The notes under the pieces: generated by a model
Told to the model about the DNA's origin: nothing
Databases searched by the model: none
Seen by the model: the letters and a program-made list of their open reading frames with translations, nothing else
Assembly: GCA_027886175.1 (NCBI GenBank)
Contig: JAJNNQ010000011.1
Coordinates: 4,216,001 to 4,280,000 of the forward strand
DNA length: 64,000 nt
Origin: Phylloscopus collybita
Taxonomy: Eukaryota; Chordata; Aves; Passeriformes; Phylloscopidae
Reading direction: 5' to 3'
Part shown: positions 1 to 13,053 of the stretch, in pieces
Layout: every line of letters starts with the position of its first letter
How positions within the stretch are numbered: the first letter of the stretch is position 1
Program-made: the position numbers and the translations under genes

Positions 1-616
1 CTCTGGAGCCGTGCCTTGCTGTCTCTGCCCTCGCCTGCCCCGGGCAGCCCTGGCAGCGGCTGCAGGCGAGCGGTGCAGCTCAGCAGGCTGAGCAACTGAG
101 CCCAGCCGGGGGGTTCCTTACAGCCCAGCTCCAGGGCTGGCAGCTGGGATGGAGCTGAGGAGAATCAAGGAGGACTCTGCTGAGGAGTGGCCACTGAAGG
201 TTCTTGAGGGCTCAGGGGAGCAGCCTCAGCCCAGGGAGTCTGCCTCAGCAGAGCACAGAGTGCCCTGGGCCAGCTGCTTTGAACAGGGGCAGGAGCGCAG
301 GGAAGGATCAGGGAAGGAGCAACCAGGGAGGGCCAGGGAGTGGCCCTGGGGATGAGAGACTCCTCCAGGAGCCAATCCCTGGGGGAAGGAGGGACCTCCT
401 CGCATCCTGGCCTACCACACCACGCCTCCCCTGGAACTTTCTAGAGCCAGGGAGAGGCCTCGGTGAGATGGACAGGTCCTTGGGGGTGGGGAGCAGGAGA
501 CTGACATCAAACTGGAACTGGGGAAACAACTGTGGGGTGAAACCAATGGGGGTTCAACGGGGGTACATGGAACCCACCAAATGAACAGTCTGAACACAGA
601 TTGAACAGAGAAAATC
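1..616. other. GC-rich unassigned segment, mirrored at 47721-48346
   Basis: No gene is recognised. Short open frames exist on both strands (for example 149-355, 68 codons, also open in the mirror copy at 47992-48198), but there is no splice, promoter or family evidence. In the right arm the same sequence lies between two fragments of one LTR family, so it is probably an insertion or internal remnant between LTR pieces. Confidence 0.4.
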
Positions 617-1255
617 AAACACACCACTACAGGGCTTTCAGGCAGAGATTTGGGAATAGGAATAACAGCTCTGGACTAGGAATATTCACAATACAAATGT
701 AGGAGTGCAAAATAAACCCAAGCAAACAAACCAAAATCCCAGAAACCCTGACAGAGTCAGAGCTACAACCTGACACCCTGTTGGTCAGGCTGTTGGGAGC
801 AGTCCACAGTCAGTCCTCCTGGAGTGGCAGATGTGGTGCTGTTGGGGCAGAGATGACCCTGAGAGAAAAGGGCCCAGTGATGGTGAGAAGGGTCTGATCT
901 TCCTCCGGGAATCCAGTGGAACCAGATCCCTGGTGTTCCTACGTCTCAGTTTTTATCCAGGTAGGAATGGTTGGCTCCTCCCACCCTGGGTGGAGCATCT
1001 CCCAATGGGATGATGGAATGTGTCCTGTCACTGCTGAGCCTGCATGGCCCATCAGCAGAAGATATCCCCTGGAGGGTGGACAGGTGGTGAAAGAGATAAG
1101 AAACACTGCCCCACCTGGTTTGAACAGCTGGCCCGTTATCAGAAAGCATCAGCCCCCCTCCCCCCTGGAGTTACAAGAGATAAAGAAAAACATCTCCCCA
1201 GCTGCTTTCAACAAATGAAATAGAATCCACATTTTTGGTTCCATAACCCAAGACA
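617..1255 (-). mobile_element. LTR (ERV, family 2), minus strand
   Basis: On the minus strand it begins TGTCTTGGGTTATGG at 1255 and carries a TATA-like GGATAAAAACT near 950-960. It is followed by a segment ending in CCCAAATCTCTGCCTGAAAG. The mirror copy is at 47092-47720. A relative at 21530-22366 shares the first ~70 bp and the tail, which supports an LTR. No target duplication was found because both neighbours are other retroviral sequences. Confidence 0.6.
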
Positions 1256-2037
1256 GGTATTAAGTTTGGGTTTTTAGTGTTTAGGTTATTTGAGAAGATA
1301 ATTTTTGTTAGGTTATTTGAGAAGATAATTTTTTTTCAAGCGTTGGATTTTTTGTTTTATGGTTTTTTACTGGGTTTGCTGTATATAGAGATTGTTTGTA
1401 CACAGATATTTTTGTGCTACACTTCCCAGGACTCGTTCTCAGAGACTGCAAGGGTTTGGGGTTTTTTTTTATTATTTTTTGCTTGATAATTGGATTGTGT
1501 GATAGGGATTTGAAATGCTTTGCTTCAGTGTCGCTTAGAGTTGTAGCTCTGTTTGCAGCATTTTAAAGATGGATTAATTAATTAATTACAGATTTATTAG
1601 GTTGTTGAGTGGAATTTTTTTTTAGGTTTTGAAGGTTTTTTAAGGAAAAGGATTTAATAGCAGGTTTTGGTCTTTTGCTAGTTGGTTGGGTTTGTGATCT
1701 GCTGTTGGTCAGTTGGGTTTGTGATTGGGTGTTGGGAGGTATTGAGGGGTTTTGTTTGGATTATTGTTTCCTGGTTGATGAGTTTTGTTTGTGCGCTTTT
1801 TTGCTGGGGCGGCTGTTGGTGTTTTAGGCTCCCTGTCTGGTTTAGCTGCTGTTTTGGGTTTATTATTGGGTTTAACTGCTGATTTAAGTTTTTTATTTGG
1901 TATAGTTGTTGATTTAGGTTTATTGTTTGGTTTAGCTGCTGTTTGAGTAGTTGGGGTGTTGGTTGCAGTTTGAGTGACTGGGGCAATTGCTGATTTATCT
2001 CCCTGCCCCCTCTTTTCATTTGCTGTTTTACAGTAAT

Positions 2038-2290
2038 TTTTTAATATTATTTATTTATAATATTATATTTTTTATATTTTTTATATATTCATAAATATTT
2101 ATTTATTATTATTTAAATATTTGTTATTTATATATTTATATATTCTTATATTTATATTATATTTTTATATTTATATATTATATGTATTTATATATATTTA
2201 TATATCCATTATATTTATATTTCATATATATCATTATATTTATTATATTTTTATGATTATATTTATTATATTGTTATTTAGCAGCGTGTA
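2038..2290. repeat. AT microsatellite-like expansion (ATTTATAT units)
   Basis: Nearly pure A/T with reiterated TTTATAT and TATTTATA motifs inside the dead ERV. The mirrored arm at 45452-47091 is about 222 bp shorter over this interval, so the expansion (or its loss) post-dates the inverted duplication. Confidence 0.7.
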
Positions 2291-3117
2291 TAAGCATATG
2301 TAGGGGCTTAATTTATTGTTATGGGGTTTTTTTAGAATTATTATGGTGGAGTTTTTTAGATTTTTTTATTTCATTTGTGTCTTGAATTTGTTTACATGGA
2401 AATATTTAAGTTCAGGGATCAGAAATTTTTTTAAGGTTCGGTTTATTTTTTTTTTTTTACACTATTCAGGATTTTCTACACTGGGGTTTACTTTTGGGTT
2501 TACTTTTAGGTTAACAGTTTTATCAGCCTTTCTGGAAAGCTCAGACTTTATTTTAGACAAGCTGCTAACTTTATTTAGGAAGCTTACTAGATTAAATATT
2601 ACGAGAGTGACTTTTCTTTAATATTTAGGGAATACTGACCATTTTTTAAAACCAATGTAACTGATTGGAAAGAGAAGAAGGAAAGAAAAGACTGGAAAGC
2701 TTTATTTTTTACTTTTTCGTAACAAACTGGGTGCAATAATTAATAAGTTTTCAAAATATTTTAGTGGAACTAGGATGCAAGGTAGGATGAAGAAGTTATA
2801 AATTAAATATACTGCACACAAACACCAGTACATGTATAAGTCTTTTATAAATTATAATTACTGATCTTAGAAGAACAGCTTTTTTAATTTGTATATTTTT
2901 AGTGTAAAAATTATGTGTTAGGGAACACATTGTATCTTTTTTGCATAAGAAGACAAATTTAGGACTAGAAATGTATTAAAACTTTAAAAAAGCTAAGGGA
3001 ATAAAGAAACGGAAAGGATTTTATTTTAAGAGAAATAAGGAATTTCAGGAGCAACATGGCTAATGACAATTTTATTTTTCAATAAAGTATAACAAAAATG
3101 TCATTAATATATTTTTG

Positions 3118-3135
3118 AGCCCCACTTGGGCGCCA
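3118..3135 (-). promoter_or_regulatory. Retroviral primer-binding site, tRNA-Lys type
   Basis: Minus strand reads TGGCGCCCAAGTGGGGCT, 11 bp inside the end of the LTR at 3147-3574. This is the tRNA-Lys(1,2) type of primer site with one base missing. The mirror copy at 45434-45451 keeps the full length but has one substitution. Confidence 0.7.
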
Positions 3136-3146
3136 ATAACAATACA

Positions 3147-3574
3147 TGTCTTGGTTTAGGGCAAATTTGGGAGGAAACCTCCAAAGGGCGTTCCTCTGGA
3201 AAGCAAACTTAAACGGCTCCTTCTCTCAGTCAGTTGAAAAAAGAAAGAACTTCTTCAGAGAAAAGTTGAAAAAACTATTTACTTAACAAACAAGATGCCC
3301 ACAAGCCCAAAGAATGAATAATATAAAACAATAAAACTTTTCACTGCTCTGAAAAAAAATAACAAACAAAAAAAATCTTTGCTGTAAATACAGCTCAGCT
3401 CACTCAGTCTCTCACCAGTCCCACTCCCTCTAAAACTCCAGGCCCCAGAAGGCTGCAAGTGCAAGCCCTCACTGCTCTTCTAAATTTTTCCATCTAGAAA
3501 AAATTGAAACCATCTAAAAAAAAAAATCAAAAAAACTTTTTTAATTCAGCTAGCTAAAACTAACTAAAACCACA
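3147..3574 (-). mobile_element. 5' LTR of the Lys-primed ERV (family 1), minus strand
   Basis: 428 bp, on the minus strand starting TGTGGTTTTAG and ending CCCTAAACCAAGACA, followed by the primer site. The left junction interrupts sequence that is continuous at locus C (AAATCCACTCTCCCC near 23413), which fixes the insertion point. The mirror copy is 44994-45422. Its 3' end (TTTGCCCTAAACCA) is shared with the LTRs at 17734-18381 and 60673-61202, so these are related families. Confidence 0.8.
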
Positions 3575-3830
3575 AATCCACTCTCCCCAAGGAATTCCCA
3601 GTGTCGGTCTGCGTCCCGATGGATGTTCCTGCCCCTGCGTTCATCCAGGTGCCCACAGGGAGCCAGGAAGATGTGGAGCCCCCCAGCCAGGTGTCTTCCC
3701 AACAGGAATCACCAGAGCTCTGCCCAACAGGGGTCACTGGGGATCATCCAACGCTGATCCTCCCACGGGGGATGGAGCTGGAGCAGCGCACGAAGCTCTT
3801 CCCGCGCTCAGGGCACTCCCAGGGCTTCCC
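3575..3830 (-). other. 3' flank of zinc-finger locus 1, with relict finger
   Basis: Immediately after the stop codon the same frame still encodes the start of a C2H2 finger (KPWECPESGKSF), then degenerates. The same relic follows the stop in loci 3, C, E and A'. No polyadenylation signal is evident before the LTR. Confidence 0.6.
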
Positions 3831-6249
<2,419 letters not shown>

Positions 6250-7880
6250 ACTTTGTTTGGGTCCCTGCAGAAATGAATGGTTTTGCAGAAGGCTCAGCAG
6301 CTGTCAGAGGATGAGCACTCACAGGCACTCAGGGGGGCTGCAGGAGGGGCAGAAGAAGCCCCTGCAGCACTTGGTCACAAAGGCACAGCAGGGGAAGGCA
6401 AGAAGGGAGGAGGAAAAGGCCAAGGGGAAGAAGGCAAAGGCCATGGCAGAGTTTCTACAGCCCCTGAGGGATCAAGCCCAGGGCCCAAGGGGGCCCCAGC
6501 ACCCAGGGCACCGGCTCGGCCACAAGGACCTGGCAGAGGCATTGCCCTCCTGGGCAGGGGAGAGCCCACCCAAACAGCCCCTGGCAAGGAATCAGGCTGC
6601 CAGCTGCAGGCCACAAGGACACTGCAAGCACAGACAGCAGCACCCTCACCAGCAGCAAGTCCACCCCTGCAGGGACATGGACTGGGAGGGGTGGCAGAGC
6701 TCCCAGCACACCAGGGACCCACCGCACTGGAGCCCTGGAGAACATTCAGGGTGGCTCTGCATCGACAGGAGGCCTTTCCTCACAGACACAGGGGCCTCTC
6801 CATCCACTCTCAATCTCACACCTAAGGGGGGAAAAGGCCAAAAATGTCTTTGATTATTCAGGGGGTAAGTGGGAAAGATGAGCAGCTGTGTTTTATTCAA
6901 CCACTATTAGCAGATGTGGGGATGGGTTGGAAATGCAGAAAATTTAATTTGCTCCTAAATGTGATTGTCATTGACTGGGAAGGGATTTGATGGCTAAATT
7001 GGGAATGCAAATTATTATTCTCAAAGGTGATACACAGGCTAGTTCTCCTGTACCTCTGTGACAAATGTCTGGCAAGGCCGGGGCTGAAGTGAACCCAGAA
7101 GTGTGGGCAGCCCCAGGGAAATTGGGAAAATCAGATCCCCAGCCTCTCCAAATTCCTCTGAAGCCACCAGGAGAAGTGGGGTCTAAAAGCAATCCCCTAT
7201 TCCCAGGGAGGGAAGGAAGGGCTCACAGCCTGGTATTGAGCCCCTGGGAAAGGCAGGGCTTTTGGAGCCAGGGGTCTCTCCCTGTAATGCCCCTGTGCTG
7301 CCAGTCAGGAAATCAGATGGAATCCACAGAATGGTGCAGGACCTAAGAACAATAAACGAGATTCTGAAACCCAGGCACCCCACAGTCTCAGATCCTGACA
7401 CCATCTGGAACCAGGTTCCCTCCTCACACTGCTCCCATTCTGCCCTTGATGGAAAAGATGCTTTCTGGGGATGCCCACTCACACAGGGTGGTGAACAGGG
7501 TTTGGCCTTGGAGTGGGAACGAGAGGGAGAAGGGAAAATGGGAAAGACATGGACGGTGCTGCTGCAGGGATGCAGGGAAGCACCAGCCTGATTGGGGCAA
7601 GCACTGCAGAAAACATCAAAAGAATTCACCTCACCCCCAGGAATTGGGTTAATGCAGGGTGTGGATGACTCCAGCTCCAGTCAGGAGGACAAGAAGAAGT
7701 GGTAGAAGAAGCCTCTGTGAAATGGCTCAGTTTTAGTCTAAAAAACATCTTGGAGTATTTGATAAAAAAGCAGAAGTGGTCAAGAAAAAGATTAAATATT
7801 TGGGACATATTTTGGCTGAAGTTTTCTCATGTATTTACCCAGAGAAGGTCCAAGGAATCTCAGAAGTAACCTTACTCAGG
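6250..7880 (+). pseudogene. Class I (gammaretrovirus-like) ERV remnant: gag end, protease, RT
   Basis: Antisense to zinc-finger locus 1, inside its intron. Order: a Lys/Glu-rich gag stretch (6360-6480), a degenerate nucleocapsid-like stretch near 6590-6640, a protease active-site motif LTDTGAS with the Asp codon at 6785-6787, then an RT amino part at 7262-7600 (VQDLRTINE, HPTVSDP, DGKDAFW) and an RT C-terminal piece near 7780-7850 (KIKYLGHIL). Frames shift between these blocks and stops interrupt them, so no polyprotein can be made. Copies: 40690-42310 (mirror) and a shortened one at 15011-15440. The integrase piece of a similar element is at 26450-27014. Confidence 0.8.
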
Positions 7881-8038
7881 ACTAAAAAGGAGATGTGACA
7901 ATTCTGAGGATTAACAGGGAATTGCAGGACCTGCACTGAGGATTCTCTGCTCCAGCCAGAACATTGTGTGACTTTGTAACCCCAGCCTCAGTGTTATGGG
8001 ATGGACACGAGAGAGAGAGGCCACAAGGACACTGCAAG

Positions 8039-10017
8039 AAAGAATTACATTACAGGATGTACTCCAAATATGAACCAAGCAGAGAGGTCCAGCCCCTGAG
8101 TCTGGCCCACCAACCCACTCAAACCAAGAACACAACATTTCACCGTGGGACGGGATCAGATTATCCATGAGCAGGAGGAGGAGCACAGTGTGGAAAATTA
8201 AATGACTCAAGATGCTGCTGGCAAAGAGATGACAACGGGAAAGTGGTGAAACAGAGAACAAAGGAAATAAGAAAGCAGCTCATGTTCCGGCCCAAACGTG
8301 GAAAGGATGGGAATGGGATACGGTTTCGGGGTTCCCTGGCACACCAGGGGTTAAACGAATGCTCTTCCTCCTCTTCTGTGCTGCAGCAACTCTCATCTTT
8401 GGGCCATGCAGGACACCTTGCTGAGTGCAGCTCAGTCAGCAGCTGAGCAAGGGGATGCAGGTGGCAGCCAGGCCTCCTGAGCCACAAACGGCTACAAAAG
8501 GACAGGGAATTGTTGAAAATTACCCCAGAATATTGGCTTTCACATTTGTGTGCTGGTCTTTCTCTGTGGTTATTGATTGTAAGCACAGTGCAGTTCAGAA
8601 TCCCTTTGAGCAGCTTGCTCATTTAACCTCATTGCTCATTTGAAGGCTGCACCGTGTAACTCATGGAAGCAGCAGTGGGATGAGTATTTGATGTTGATGT
8701 AGACACCTGACAGCTTCTAGAACTGATCATGGGATGAATGTATTGTACTGTAGGCCTTGGAAAAATAGAAAATGGTCAAATACTTGTGTGTAACCAAGAG
8801 AACTGTATAAAGCACTCAGGTTGTTTCCCAGAGCTGCTGACTGACCTCTCCAAGGGATGAGATAAGGGCCACACAAACCAAAGCAGGAGAGAAGAAGGAG
8901 AGAAGAGTTTGTGAACTGTTCGCTCTCTGGGAAGTGTGAAACAACAGGATGAGGCCACAAGAAGAAATAAAAGAGATTGACCTGATCTGCAGGATGTGAT
9001 GCAGAGAAGCCAGAGCAGAAAACCAAAATAAAGTTTCTATAACATCAAAAGCTGCCAACAATGTTTGAACAGTGCAATAAACTCATGAATATGTATGTGC
9101 CTCAGTAAAGGAACAGCACAGAGACGAGGCTGCCTTAATGTGCAGGGTGTTCCTTGGCTGATGGCCAGGAACACGCCAGCGCTGGACATTGTCCCAGTTT
9201 TTTCCTTATTGGACTTTTGGAAAATATTCTAAGACTGAGTTTTCATTTTTCTCAAAATTGAGGTCACTGACAATAATCCCAAACCCAAAGAAGAACCAGG
9301 AAGAATAAACAGAGTCAATGAGTGAATCTGCTTGGAGATTGGGCTGGGGACTTGGAGATAAGGCACAAATGAGAGAAACTCATCAGTTTCAGAAAATGTT
9401 ACTCATTGACACGGACTGCTGCTCAGCCAAGATCCTGCTGAATTCCTCAACACGGAGAAGAAGAACAAAGCCTCAACAGAGCCAGGAATATCGGATGTTA
9501 TAAAAAAGGGGGGTGCATATTAACGAGGACATGCAGCAATAGGATCGGGAAGGCTGAACTTTCCAAGGACCTTCGCCAGCGGGCAAAGGAAGAGGGAGAT
9601 GCAGAAGGGAAAATCAGGATAAAGAGGAGGCTGCGAACTACAACAATTGGAGAGACCGCATGGCAAATGCCGCATGGCCTCTCCCTTTGTTCATGAATAA
9701 AGTCACTTTTACAGGACTCCTCTGGCTCCTTCGGGCACAGAAACCTCTGGCGATGCCAATTTTCCCGCTCAGGCCCGGGGACAGCGCAGCGCCTCCGTCC
9801 TACCCACAGGAACCGGGACGAGCCAGCGCTGCTCCGGCCCCGGCTCCTGCCCAGGCAGCCGCGGGAAGGAGACCGCGGGCAGCCGCTCCCGCAGCGCCCT
9901 CAGGGCACGGGGAACACGGCGCGGACACGGCACAACCCAGCCACAGCCAGAGCCCCCTGCCGCCCCCTCCGCCCGCAGCCAGCCCCGAGCCCCGGCACAA
10001 CCCAGCGCGGCTCCCAC
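8039..10017. repeat. Inverted repeat arm B (pairs with 13054-15010)
   Basis: The segment from the 20-bp repeat at 8019-8038 up to the first exon of locus 1 is repeated in reverse at 13054-15010, with coordinate sums of about 23036-23071. It contains an LTR-like stretch, a polypyrimidine/AT segment and the GC-rich start of intron 1. The promoter segments just outside the arms differ, so the two head-to-head promoters are not simple copies. Confidence 0.85.
8656..9061 (+). mobile_element. Possible solo LTR, unclassified
   Basis: Starts TGTAACTCATGG and ends GCTGCCAACA. It has a TATA-like TGTATAAAGC near 8803 and AATAAA motifs near 8965 and 9027 in the order expected of U3-R. Mirror copy at about 13975-14390. 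I see no target duplication, and the family is not recognised, so this is tentative. Confidence 0.3.
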
Positions 10018-10095
10018 CTGCGCCGGGGCCGCCTCCGAGCTCCGCCGCCGCCGCCTCCTCCACACCGAGGATCCGAAAATGGCGCCCCTGAAAAG
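10018..10095 (-). other. Non-coding first exon of zinc-finger locus 1
   Basis: Minus strand runs from about GCGCCATTTTCGG through a GGC/GGA-rich stretch to CCCCGGCGCAG, followed by the donor GTGGGAG (exon end at 10018). It has no ATG, so it would be 5' UTR. The same exon and donor recur at 13053 (+), 30264 (-) and 37839 (+), each followed 4-6 kb downstream by a zinc-finger terminal exon. The start position is approximate. Confidence 0.6.
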
Positions 10096-10290
10096 CCAGG
10101 GCTGTCCTTCTGCCTGCTCTGCCCAATCACCGTGCAGTGAGAGCCAGAAGTGACGGCACCATTAGCCAATGGCAGCGATCCAGGGGCGGGCTCTGCACAC
10201 GGCCCAGCCCCGCCCCGCGCTCTCAGGCCCCGCCCCCGGGCTGTCTGAGGGCAAAGCCGCAGATGAGGAACAGCCCTGGGACGGGCCCGG
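10096..10290. promoter_or_regulatory. GC-rich CCAAT promoter (CpG-island type)
   Basis: Two CCAAT boxes (CCCAATCACC at 10122, AGCCAATGG at 10164) and several GC boxes (GGGGCGGG near 10183, CCCCGCCCC near 10207 and 10229) just upstream of the locus 1 first exon. No TATA box. The same block recurs at 30336-30545 and 37620-37770. Its symmetry allows bidirectional activity, but no partner transcript is identified on the plus side here. Confidence 0.6.
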
Positions 10291-12065
10291 GCCCGAGGCG
10301 GGATGGAGCTGAAAACACAAACAAAGTTCTCCGCACCTCCCGCACCGCCTTGCCCAGCCCTGCCTGCTCGGTGCCTCCGACTCAGAGGGAAGCCCTGAAG
10401 CCCCACTTCTCCTACCCCCTACCTAGGAGCATCAGTTCGTCACTTTGATTTCCCCGAAAAAGGGAAAACTGCCCCAAACCCCTTCGGCTGAGTGAAGGAG
10501 GGCAGAGATTTCTGGCAGAAAACTCCCCGAGTCGTTTTTCCCCGCGTTGGGAGGAACAAACCCAACCCAAGTGAGGTGGGGCCCCCCAGCTGAAGCCCTC
10601 GCTGGCTGCTCCAGGCTGGACGGGCGGGCTGGGAGCGCTGGGAAGGGGCCCCGGCTCGGGACGGAGCCCCCGGGGCAGCCCCACGGCCCCCACGGCAGCT
10701 CCAAGGCTCCGCCAGCCGGGATGGAACGGGGCAGGGGGAGCAGGGCAAGGGACGGGGCTGCCGGCGCCGAGGGAACACCAGGGGACACCGGGGGCACTGC
10801 ACAGGCATTTAATGCGAAAGATAAAATCATAACGGAGACAAAAGCAACAGCAACTGTGGCACCACAGCACAGCGCCACACAAGGACATGTCCCGTTCCAG
10901 TGGGGTGACACTGGCCCCGTGCCAGGCACTCAGCAAAGCCGCTCAGGCACTGCCCTCCACAGCCGCCCAGGGAAGAGGAAATGTCACCAACGATTCAGGA
11001 GCTGACCAATGGATCGGGAGAGATCCCTCAGCAAAGAACACCATCACAGGCGAAAGAGGCTTGAAACTGGAGATATGAATTGAGTTTATTCCTAACAATC
11101 TCGGATCAGGATAACGAGAAGTAAAAGAATCCTCTCAAAAACACCTTCCTCCCAATCCTTCCAGCCCTACCTCCTATCCTGGCAGTTCAGGGAAACAGGG
11201 AGTGGGGGCCATGGTCAGTTCATCCCACGTGGATTCTCCTGCTGCTCAGGGACAGGAGTCATTCTGCTGCTGCGTTCTGGGGTCTCTCCCACAGAAGAGT
11301 TCTCCAGAAACTTCCCCACCCTGAGTCTATCCCAGGGGAAACAGCTCCCCTCAAAGTGCCACGGGCTCAGTCCTTCAAGGACAGGCTGCTCCAGTGGGTG
11401 CCCCTCTGTCTACAGGGTCACGGGCTCCTCTCAGGCATCCCCCTGCTCCAGCTTGGGCTCCTCCAGGTGCTGTGGGTGGATCTCTGCATCCTCACGGACA
11501 TCCAGGGGCTGCAGGGGAATCTCTGCATCCCCACAGATCTCTGCACCCAGTGTCCCCATCTTTGGAGCTACCAGCAATTGGATCTGCCAGACACGGAGGA
11601 GCTTTCACCACCTTCTCTCAGAATCCACCCCGTAGCACGGCCACCACCAACACCAGGCTGTGCCAACCCAATAGAGCCCCCAAAATGGGCTCCTAGATAA
11701 TCAAAAGCTCTGGTGCATTCCAAAATGGGGATGGAGATGTCTCAGGGCTCAGGTGTGCCCAAAAACGAGGCCCCAGCTGAGGACGTTCTCTGCTTGGCTG
11801 AGCGCTGCCTGAGGGCTGGGGCTGCAGCAAGGGGGGGACACCCTCCAGCGGGGATGTCCCACAGACACGGGACCCCCAGAAGCCCCTCAGAACCCCTGGG
11901 GCTGGGCTGGCCCTGCCTGGATGCCTGGGAGCCACCAAAACTGTTCTGTCCCTGCCCTCTGCAGCTGCACAGGGAGAGGAAATACAAGGGAAGGCCCAGG
12001 AGCTGAGAGAAGGATCGGGAGAGATCCTTCCCCGAGCAGCAGCACAGGGACAAGAGACCCAGCCC
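10291..12065. other. No gene recognised
   Basis: 10291-10800 is GC-rich with open frames on both strands but no family or splice support. It shares the segment CTTTGATTTCCCCGAAAAAGG with 30690 and 37400. 10800-12065 holds AT-poor unique sequence running into the 3' side of the degenerate zinc-finger locus 2. Confidence 0.4.
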
Positions 12066-12651
12066 GGTGTAGTGGTTTTGGATGTGCTCGTGTGCCTTCA
12101 GGTGGGAGTTCTGGCTGACGCCCTCCCCACATTCCCCACATTTGTAGGGCTTTTCTCCGGTGTGGATCCAGCGCTGCTGGATCAGGCTGGAACTCTCCCT
12201 GAAGCTCTTCCCACATTCCCCAAGCTCACCGGCCTTTTCCACTCTGCGGATGCTCTGGTGCCAGGTAAGGCTGGAATTCTCCCTGAAGCTCTTTCCACAC
12301 CCCCACACTTGCAGGGCCTCTCCTCAGTGTGGCTCTGGCGGTGACTGATGAGGCTGGAGCTCCGGCTGAAGCCCTTCCCACATCCCAAGCACTTGTGGGG
12401 CTTCTCCCCGCCCTGAGGCTTCTCCACCAGCTCTGAGCTCCGGCTGGATCTGCGGCTGCCTTCCCAGCACAGGAAGGGCTTTTCCTCCTCGCAGCTCCCC
12501 GGGCTGGGTTTACAGCCCCTCCTCCTGCACCTCCGGGGCTTTTCCTCCCCATGGCATCGTCCCTGTGCAGTGGGGCTGCTCCAAACAGCCTCTCCCACAA
12601 GGTTCTCTGGCAGGGCTTTGTTCTCCCCGGGCTCCATCTGCAGCTCAGCGC
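12066..12651 (-). pseudogene. Degenerate C2H2 zinc-finger terminal exon, locus 2
   Basis: The exon begins after an acceptor (CCCTCAG, exon start 12651) with an acidic N-terminal module related to locus E exon 3 (PENLVGEAVWSS versus its [12 protein letters not shown]), then the [15 protein letters not shown] segment and one good finger (12345-12410). A frameshift in finger 2 follows. The remaining three fingers have lost zinc ligands: one Cys is replaced by Leu, and His residues are replaced by Gln or Arg. The frame then runs into non-finger sequence. Clearly a pseudogene. Unlike loci 1, C and A', it keeps the separate acidic module, so it belongs to the E-type exon lineage. Confidence 0.8.
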
Positions 12652-12879
12652 CTGAGGGAGGAGGGAAAAGGAGAGGAAGAGACAGCGAGAAGGGAAAAGA
12701 CAGAAGGAGAGGAAGGAGCAAGAAGAAACAAGGGAGGAAACAGAAGAAGATGAAGGAACGAGGAAGGGCGAAGGACAGAATGAGGAGAGGAAAGAGGGCG
12801 GAGGAGAGGATGGGATTTGCCTCCGAGCCCGAAGGAAGGGAAAGGAGATCCCGGCACAGAGACTCTGCCAATGGCGGCT

Positions 12880-12985
12880 GGGGGCTGTGCTTCTCCCCGC
12901 GCTGCCCAATCAGCACACGAGAACGAAGAGTGACGGCAGAACCAGCCAATCACGAGGAGTGGCGGGCTCTGCTGCCCGGGGCACG
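12880..12985. promoter_or_regulatory. CCAAT promoter between loci 2 and 3
   Basis: Two CCAAT motifs (GCCCAATCAGC near 12905, AGCCAATCACG near 12945) and a TGACGGCAG motif separate the head-to-head loci 2 (-) and 3 (+). Its sequence differs from the other three promoters outside the CCAAT cores, although the downstream first exon and intron are homologous. Confidence 0.5.
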
Positions 12986-13053
12986 GTCTCGCCTCCATTT
13001 CGCTGACTCCGCCATTGCTCGGAAACCTCGGCTGAGGAGCGGCCCCGGCGCAG
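12986..13053 (+). other. Non-coding first exon of zinc-finger locus 3
   Basis: Ends GGCCCCGGCGCAG followed by the donor GTGGGAG at 13054, the same exon end as in loci 1, C and A'. The upstream half is different from the others (GCTGACTCCGCCATTGCTCGG). Start approximate. Confidence 0.55.

Larger units (their letters stand above)
1256..3146 (-). mobile_element. Degenerate 5' internal region of an ERV (leader and gag)
   Basis: AT-rich, heavily mutated sequence downstream (minus sense) of the LTR at 3147-3574 and its primer-binding site. Around 2500-2640 and 1680-2030 it matches, through the mirror copy, the gag leader and the mid-gag 'TPVTQ' region of the provirus at 57227-61202. No open gag frame survives; the longest remnant is 1678-2019 and is low complexity (N/Q/P-rich). 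There is no pol or 3' LTR, and the element is cut at 1256 by another LTR family. Confidence 0.6.

Noticed and set aside
149..355. 68-codon frame that is also open in the mirror arm (47992-48198)
   Set aside because: Identity between young palindrome arms is expected without selection. No promoter, splice site or relative supports it.
9660..10091. 143-codon Pro/Ala-rich frame repeated at 12950, 29906 and 37766
   Set aside because: It is antisense to the non-coding first exon and the start of intron 1 of the zinc-finger genes; composition explains the openness.
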